From: Colivivens sp963626085
GTDB taxonomy: Bacteria > Bacteroidota > Bacteroidia > Bacteroidales > Bacteroidaceae
Assembly: GCA_963626085.1 (NCBI GenBank)
Contig: CAVFVJ010000004.1
Span: 35,977 to 99,976 of the forward strand
Direction of reading: 5' to 3'
DNA: 64,000 nucleotides
The notes under the pieces were generated by a model that saw only the letters and a program-made list of their open reading frames with translations, did no database searches and had not been told where the DNA came from. A program made the position numbers and the translations under genes. Numbering within the stretch: the stretch's first letter is position 1; each line of letters opens with the position of its first letter. Shown here piece after piece: positions 60,817 to 64,000 of this stretch.

Positions 60817-61383
60817 TTATCTTATCACCACGTCTTCCATATCAATGACGTACTTGCTCTTGATGCAGTCCATCATGGCTGTAAATTTGACATAAAGGGG
60901 GTGCCAGCTACAAATCAGATTGTCGAAGTCCTGTCTTTCTTGCGAATTCTTGAAGAAATCGAACTCTGCTTGACCGAAAATCATATCGCCTGGAGTTTTT
61001 GATTGTTCGTAATGTGCTACGCTGCTGAGAACCATGTCATGCCATGTGTCAAAGAAGTCGTGCACAAGATTGCTCATTCTCTGGTCATAGATGATAAAGG
61101 TGGAGGCATGTATGATGTCATTCCATGCATCGTGCATGTCGAATATCTTGGTTTTGACTCTGGCTGGACCACGTCCGAAGTAGTCGTCCATCAAGGGCAC
61201 ATACATGTGTCGCATAAGAAAGCGAATGGTTGTCTCGTCACTCTCTTTCTTCTTTTGCTCTGCACTGTCGGCTTTGCCTCCAATATTCTGTATGGCTGTG
61301 GTAGCATTGGGTGCTATCTGCACCACACCACCGTAGATATTGTATATAGTTTCTTCCATAGGTCGGTTTGGAGGGTCTGTCAA
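60817..61383 (-). CDS. Hypothetical cytosolic protein
   Basis: This 188-residue protein is unrecognised. Met9 (METIYNIYGG-like opening, ATG 61357-61359) is a plausible alternative start. The N-terminus has NIYGGVVQIAPNATTAIQNI followed by a Lys/Glu-rich stretch (SAEQKKKESDE), and the remainder is helical and rich in aromatic residues (FDMHDAWNDIIHASTF, HDFFDTWHDMVLSSVAHYEQ). There is no signal peptide or membrane helix. The 'IYGG...IAPNATTAIQ' phrase is the kind seen in orphan Bacteroidales proteins, but I cannot name a family. It stands alone between accessory repeats and the glycan locus. Confidence 0.6.
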   Translation of the reverse strand: MTDPPNRPMEETIYNIYGGVVQIAPNATTAIQNIGGKADSAEQKKKESDETTIRFLMRHMYVPLMDDYFGRGPARVKTKIFDMHDAWNDIIHASTFIIYDQRMSNLVHDFFDTWHDMVLSSVAHYEQSKTPGDMIFGQAEFDFFKNSQERQDFDNLICSWHPLYVKFTAMMDCIKSKYVIDMEDVVIR

Positions 61384-61420
61384 GACCCCTAAAAAGGGGG
61401 CTCGAGTGAATGGGCTTGTA

Positions 61421-61470
61421 TTAACGACATGAGTGCCATGCCTCGTTGATGTACTTGCGGATGTTTTTAG
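61421..61470 (-). pseudogene. 3'-end gene fragment related to the partial gene at the window end
   Basis: Minus-strand codons read AKNIRKYINEAWHSCR-stop at 61421. The partial gene ending at 63963 reads YINEAWDSWRK-stop with nearly the same DNA. The fragment stops at a 'cacagatctcacagag' repeat on its upstream side, so only the last 15-16 codons remain. Confidence 0.55.
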
Positions 61471-61640
61471 CTCCCACAGATCTCACAGAGAACACAGATT
61501 TATTTTTTTCGAACACGGATCGCATGGATGAACACGAATACTATTCCACAGAACTCACAGAGGACACAGATTTAGTTCGAACACGGATAGCACGGATGAC
61601 ACGGATAGAATTCCTGAAAATTCACGGGCAATCCACGGGC
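61468..61640. repeat. Cluster of 'cacagagaacacagatt' and 'aacacggat' repeats
   Basis: TCCCACAGATCTCACAGAGA and GAACACGGATCGCATGG are followed by CACAGAACTCACAGAGGACA and GAACACGGATAGCACGG. These are two degenerate rounds of the same composite repeat. No coding sequence is evident. Confidence 0.85.
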
Positions 61641-61767
61641 ATTCGTGTTCGAAACAAAACATGACAGTTCTTCCGCCAAGACATTATTAACCTTTTAACT
61701 TAAGTATTACTAACTGTCTGAAGGTCGCCTGAGACCCCGAAAAAAGGGTCCCGGAAGAAGGGTTCAT

Positions 61768-61828
61768 TTCACTCGACTCAATTGATCGATTCACTCGAGT
61801 GAAATCATCAATCGAGTCGAGTGAATCA
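61768..61828. repeat. Nested palindromes in a gene-free stretch
   Basis: TTCACTCGACTCAATTGAT (about 61769-61787) is inverted as ATCAATCGAGTCGAGTGAA (about 61807-61825) with one mismatch. Between them lies the perfect palindrome TTCACTCGAGTGAA (61791-61804). The stretch 61641-62131 otherwise shows only short hairpins (GACCCCGAAAAAAGGGTC near 61734, AGTGGCGAAACTGCCACT near 61984) and no gene I can support. Confidence 0.8.
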
Positions 61829-62131
61829 AAAACTGGTATTTTGGGGTATTTTCACCCCCTGTAAAACCGATTAAGATATCGGATAGTGGAGATTGCCAAA
61901 ACGACAACCCCAGAATACGGTGACATCATGGTTACAAAAAGTGCTGGTGTCGGAAGACCTCCACCTTATCTATATATAGAGACAGTGGCGAAACTGCCAC
62001 TGACGGCGGCACTTGCGGTACGGCAGCATCCTCATGCGACTCCTGTTGAAGAGAAAACATAAATCACCATGAATGAACCACGAATTACCAAAAATTTTAT
62101 TTCGGGAATTCACTGGTAATGGACTGGAGTA

Positions 62132-62197
62132 TAGTAGGTGCGGTGTCCCACCGCACCTTTAGTTAGAGATGTGACGTGGGACACGTTGCTTATTACC
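62132..62197. repeat. Two-hairpin REP/MITE-like element, copy C
   Basis: TAGTAGGTGCGGTGTCCCAC and CGCAC form the left hairpin; GTGACGTGGGACACGTTGCT and TATTA form a decayed right end. Compared with copies A and B the right hairpin has lost some pairing. The element overlaps the stop codon of the PIN-domain toxin gene (62193-62195). Confidence 0.8.
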
Positions 62198-62618
62198 GAA
62201 CGTTTTGGATAAAATCAAGACCAAACTTCTCGTACCATTGGAATTTCAAATCAGAACTAACCAATGTTGCCTTGTCTGAAATAGCCTGGGCAACAATCAG
62301 CCTGTCGAATGGTTCTCTATGGTCTTTGATTATTGGTAATGAAGCATAACACTGAAAATTCGTTTCTGTTATCGGTAATATTGATATCAGCATAGAATCC
62401 AAGCCTTCCAATATATCTTCAGCTTTGAAAGGTTTGCCATTTTGTTTGCGCCAACTTACCTTCCCTATTTGGAACAAATGAATCAGTTCATGCACACAAG
62501 CAGTACTTGTATAAAGAGTGTTGGAATAATCGAATATCATTCCTAACACATCTCTATCCAAAGACTCATGGTCTCCTAACAAGAAAACCAATATATTGGT
62601 ATCAAGATAAAGTCTCAT
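62193..62618 (-). CDS. PIN-domain toxin (VapC family)
   Basis: The 141-residue protein has the PIN-domain acidic residues: Asp6 in LYLDTNILVFLL, a Glu near 44 in ACVHELIHL, and acidic residues in HREPFDRLIVAQAI and VSSDLKFQWYEKFGLDFI. These coordinate Mg2+ for RNase activity. VapC toxins cut tRNA or rRNA and are neutralised by the VapB partner encoded just upstream (4-bp overlap). Its 3' end abuts repeat copy C, which may supply the last codons (QNVR). Confidence 0.9.
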   Translation of the reverse strand: MRLYLDTNILVFLLGDHESLDRDVLGMIFDYSNTLYTSTACVHELIHLFQIGKVSWRKQNGKPFKAEDILEGLDSMLISILPITETNFQCYASLPIIKDHREPFDRLIVAQAISDKATLVSSDLKFQWYEKFGLDFIQNVR

Positions 62619-62749
62619 TTCAGCACAGCTTTCAGGTCATTCACCTCCAAGAACATAGTTCTATTCTTGGAGAAGAACCACTCTCCAGCCTTGTTGAGTT
62701 TCTTAGGCATCTGCTTTCTAAGTTCCTCAAAATTAATTTTTTCACCCAT
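62615..62749 (-). CDS. Antitoxin partner of the PIN toxin
   Basis: ATG 62747-62749 gives a 44-residue protein (MGEKINFEELRKQMPKKLNK, then AGEWFFSKNRTMFLEVNDLK). The frame is open further upstream, but a -7 box at 62780-62787 lies inside that extension, so the short start is preferred. The stop overlaps the toxin start (ATGA). It is too short for a standard AbrB-type VapB, so the DNA-binding class is unclear; the pairing rests on overlap and size. Confidence 0.72.
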   Translation of the reverse strand: MGEKINFEELRKQMPKKLNKAGEWFFSKNRTMFLEVNDLKAVLK

Positions 62750-62779
62750 AATAAATGTCTTTTTAGAGCAATACATGTG

Positions 62780-62787
62780 CAAAGATA
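62780..62787 (-). promoter_or_regulatory. -7 element of the VapBC-like operon
   Basis: The minus strand reads TATCTTTG, about 30 bp before the antitoxin start. The -33 region is weak. Confidence 0.6.
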
Positions 62788-62976
62788 CAATATTATTTTG
62801 AAACCACGAAGGATTTGGCACAAAGTGCGATATGCCCAATATTATTTTTATTGCCATTGCTTATTGTCCCGAACAAGAACACGGATGATTTGTTTAGAAC
62901 ACGGATATCACGAATAATACGGATAATCTTATCTCCCACAGATTTCACAGATGGCACAGAAGGATTGAGAAACAAC

Positions 62977-63339
62977 TCAATCCTCATTGCCGCCAATCAC
63001 ATTCTTAATTATCTCGTCAACCACATAGTCGAAGTAATAAGCCTTGAGATAAGTATTATTACGACTCATCACTTCATCAACAGTGAATTGGTCTATTATG
63101 TGTGTCACAAAGAAAGACTCTTTGTTTAACGGTTTATTAAGCCATTCATTTCTGATTGGTATCGTAAATTCAGGATAATGATTTTTGGTAGAAATCAGCA
63201 CCGCATAAAACAAGCCATCTTCATAATCTTGTAAATATTCCTTTGACAAGACCAATGCTGGATGAGGTAATATGCTACCGTCTGGAAGTTCAAACGGGAC
63301 CTCTATAATCTCACCTTGATTTACTCTTGTGACAACCAT
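62977..63339 (-). CDS. MazF/PemK-like toxin
   Basis: The 120-residue protein begins VTRVNQGEIIEVPFELPDGS followed by ILPHPALVLSKEYL, the beta-barrel opening (G-ii-v...HPaLVLS) of the CcdB/MazF-type endoribonuclease fold. YAVLISTKNHYPEFTIPIRN follows, where a Ser/Thr in the LIST position corresponds to the catalytic residue. It overlaps the upstream gene by 19 bp. MazF toxins cleave mRNA at short sequences. Compared with classical MazF (about 110 residues) the size fits; sequence specificity is unknown. Confidence 0.78.
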   Translation of the reverse strand: MVVTRVNQGEIIEVPFELPDGSILPHPALVLSKEYLQDYEDGLFYAVLISTKNHYPEFTIPIRNEWLNKPLNKESFFVTHIIDQFTVDEVMSRNNTYLKAYYFDYVVDEIIKNVIGGNED

Positions 63340-63692
63340 TTTGACATAGCTTTAATCATTCTTTGAGACTTTCTATGCTTATATTGACGATAGTCGAGAC
63401 TCGATAGATCTGGATGATTTGTCGCATCCCACGATGGGAACTGAGCCAACTCTCTGTCAAGTTCTTCATCGGTCTTGGTGCGATATTTGCTCTTATAAAC
63501 ATCCTTGGATTTTCCATTCAAAATCACCAAACAAGAGTTTAGTTTGTCTATATCCGATGACATAGAGATGGCATCCATCAAATTATGTCTAATTTCCTGA
63601 ACTGACATTGCAGACCTAACTGCAGGTGCTGCTTCTGCCACCACATCTACAACTATGCCATCATTCGGAACCTTATATTTATCATTATTCAT
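63321..63692 (-). CDS. Probable antitoxin partner of the MazF-like toxin
   Basis: The likely start is ATG 63690-63692 (MNNDKYKVPNDGIVVDVVAE), because a -7 box at 63718-63725 would put the transcript start close to the more upstream ATGs (63707 and 63704). The 123-residue product has a middle helical part (EIRHNLMDAISMSSDIDKLN) and a basic C-terminus (RQYKHRKSQRMIKAMSKWLS). No known antitoxin family is recognised. The 19-bp overlap with the toxin and promoter placement support a toxin-antitoxin pair. Confidence 0.65.
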   Translation of the reverse strand: MNNDKYKVPNDGIVVDVVAEAAPAVRSAMSVQEIRHNLMDAISMSSDIDKLNSCLVILNGKSKDVYKSKYRTKTDEELDRELAQFPSWDATNHPDLSSLDYRQYKHRKSQRMIKAMSKWLSQE

Positions 63693-63717
63693 ATGCATCG
63701 ACATCATGGTTGGTCAG

Positions 63718-63725
63718 CAAAGTTA
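63718..63725 (-). promoter_or_regulatory. -7 element of the MazF-like operon
   Basis: The minus strand reads TAACTTTG at the expected distance ahead of the antitoxin-like gene. Confidence 0.6.
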
Positions 63726-63766
63726 CGTACTTTCTTTCACTCCACCAAATGAACACGAATGTTTTT

Positions 63767-63905
63767 TATCTCCCACAGATCTCACAGAGAACACAGATTT
63801 ATTCTTTTTTTCGAACACGAATAACACGAATATTTATCTCCCACAGATCTCACAGAGAACACAGATTTATTCTTTTTTTTCGAACACGGATATCACGGAT
63901 ATTTT
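63767..63905. repeat. Tandem 68-bp composite repeat
   Basis: TATCTCCCACAGATCTCACA, GAGAACACAGATTTATTC and CGAACACGAATAACACGAAT begin at 63767 and again at 63835. The second copy reads CGAACACGGATATCACGG at its end. These are the longest intact members of the family seen also at 61468. Confidence 0.88.
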
Positions 63906-63962
63906 TAGCTCACACAGATATAGACGGTCTATTCTTTGACTCTACTACAATTAAATGCAGCA

Positions 63963-64000
63963 TTATTTACGCCATGAGTCCCATGCCTCGTTGATGTACT
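63963..64000 (-). CDS. C-terminal end of a gene running off the window
   Basis: The minus strand reads YINEAWDSWRK then TAA at 63963-63965. Only 11 codons are visible, so no function can be assigned. A degenerate copy of this end lies at 61421-61470. Confidence 0.45.
   Translation of the reverse strand, partial: YINEAWDSWRK

Noticed and set aside
61384..61420. Terminator hairpin GACCCCTAAAAAGGGGG upstream of the hypothetical gene
   Set aside because: The stem is short, no T-tract follows in either direction, and its orientation relative to genes makes no sense as a terminator.

Overview
The window looks like a chromosomal segment of a Bacteroidales bacterium, most likely a Prevotella relative. 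The grounds are promoter-like TTTG-N19/20-TAnnTTTG sequences ahead of many genes, a TonB receptor/BtuG-type vitamin B12 locus, a TamL lipoprotein paired with TamB, a protein with a sorting-domain-like C-terminus, DUF4422 and TupA-like glycosyltransferases, and intergenic repeats rich in 'cacagat' and 'aacacggat'. Species cannot be named from sequence reading alone.

Layout. 1-5.8 kb (minus): end of a CapA-like lipoprotein gene, recA, an FAD oxidoreductase, then an overlapping chain of MBL hydrolase, murB and a lipoprotein. 6.0-10 kb (plus): a TlpA-type thiol-disulfide protein, a lysozyme-like secreted protein whose last 12 codons lie inside a palindromic tandem repeat array, and an SLC13/TrkA-C permease. 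10-13.6 kb (minus): acyl-ACP thioesterase, MTA/SAH nucleosidase, secreted esterase, CobW-family GTPase. 13.9-17.1 kb: a 1067-residue secreted protein. 17.2-21.8 kb: cobalamin riboswitch followed by btuB, btuG and btuF-like genes, then tRNA-Ser. 22-31 kb: IS3 remnant, dnaK, a small envelope gene set, rluA-type gene, fabG, a TetR regulator with a probable operator, radA. 31-38 kb: tamL and tamB. 38-39.7 kb: Nudix hydrolase, tRNA-Met, short DnaJ-like protein.

39.7-60.7 kb (all minus) is a capsule or exopolysaccharide locus: Wzx flippase, GtrA, GtrB-like transferase, a polytopic membrane protein, DUF4422 protein, three O-acyltransferases, three further family-2 transferases, a LbetaH acetyltransferase, a Wzy-type polymerase, two GT4 enzymes, a TupA-like protein and a WecG/TagA transferase. 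Its outstanding property is a set of seven G-tracts of 8-9 bases, all on the coding strand and all inside genes. Two acyltransferase genes are frameshifted exactly at their tract (phase OFF). Five tracts are in frame. In the TupA-like gene, loss of one G creates an immediate stop, so the tract appears to choose between a ~299-residue single-domain and a 438-residue one-and-a-half-domain protein. I read the locus as a multi-gene slipped-strand phase-variable surface glycan factory.

An ABC-type ATPase gene plus a Cys-rich partner, with their own promoter, sit inside the 3' part of this locus, between an intact wecG/tagA and an exact ~219-bp copy of its 5' end. They are flanked by truncated genes and two-hairpin repeats. 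This looks like an inserted accessory module, possibly defensive. 60.8-64 kb is accessory DNA: a hypothetical gene, a PIN-toxin/antitoxin pair, a MazF-like toxin pair, and many interspersed repeats.
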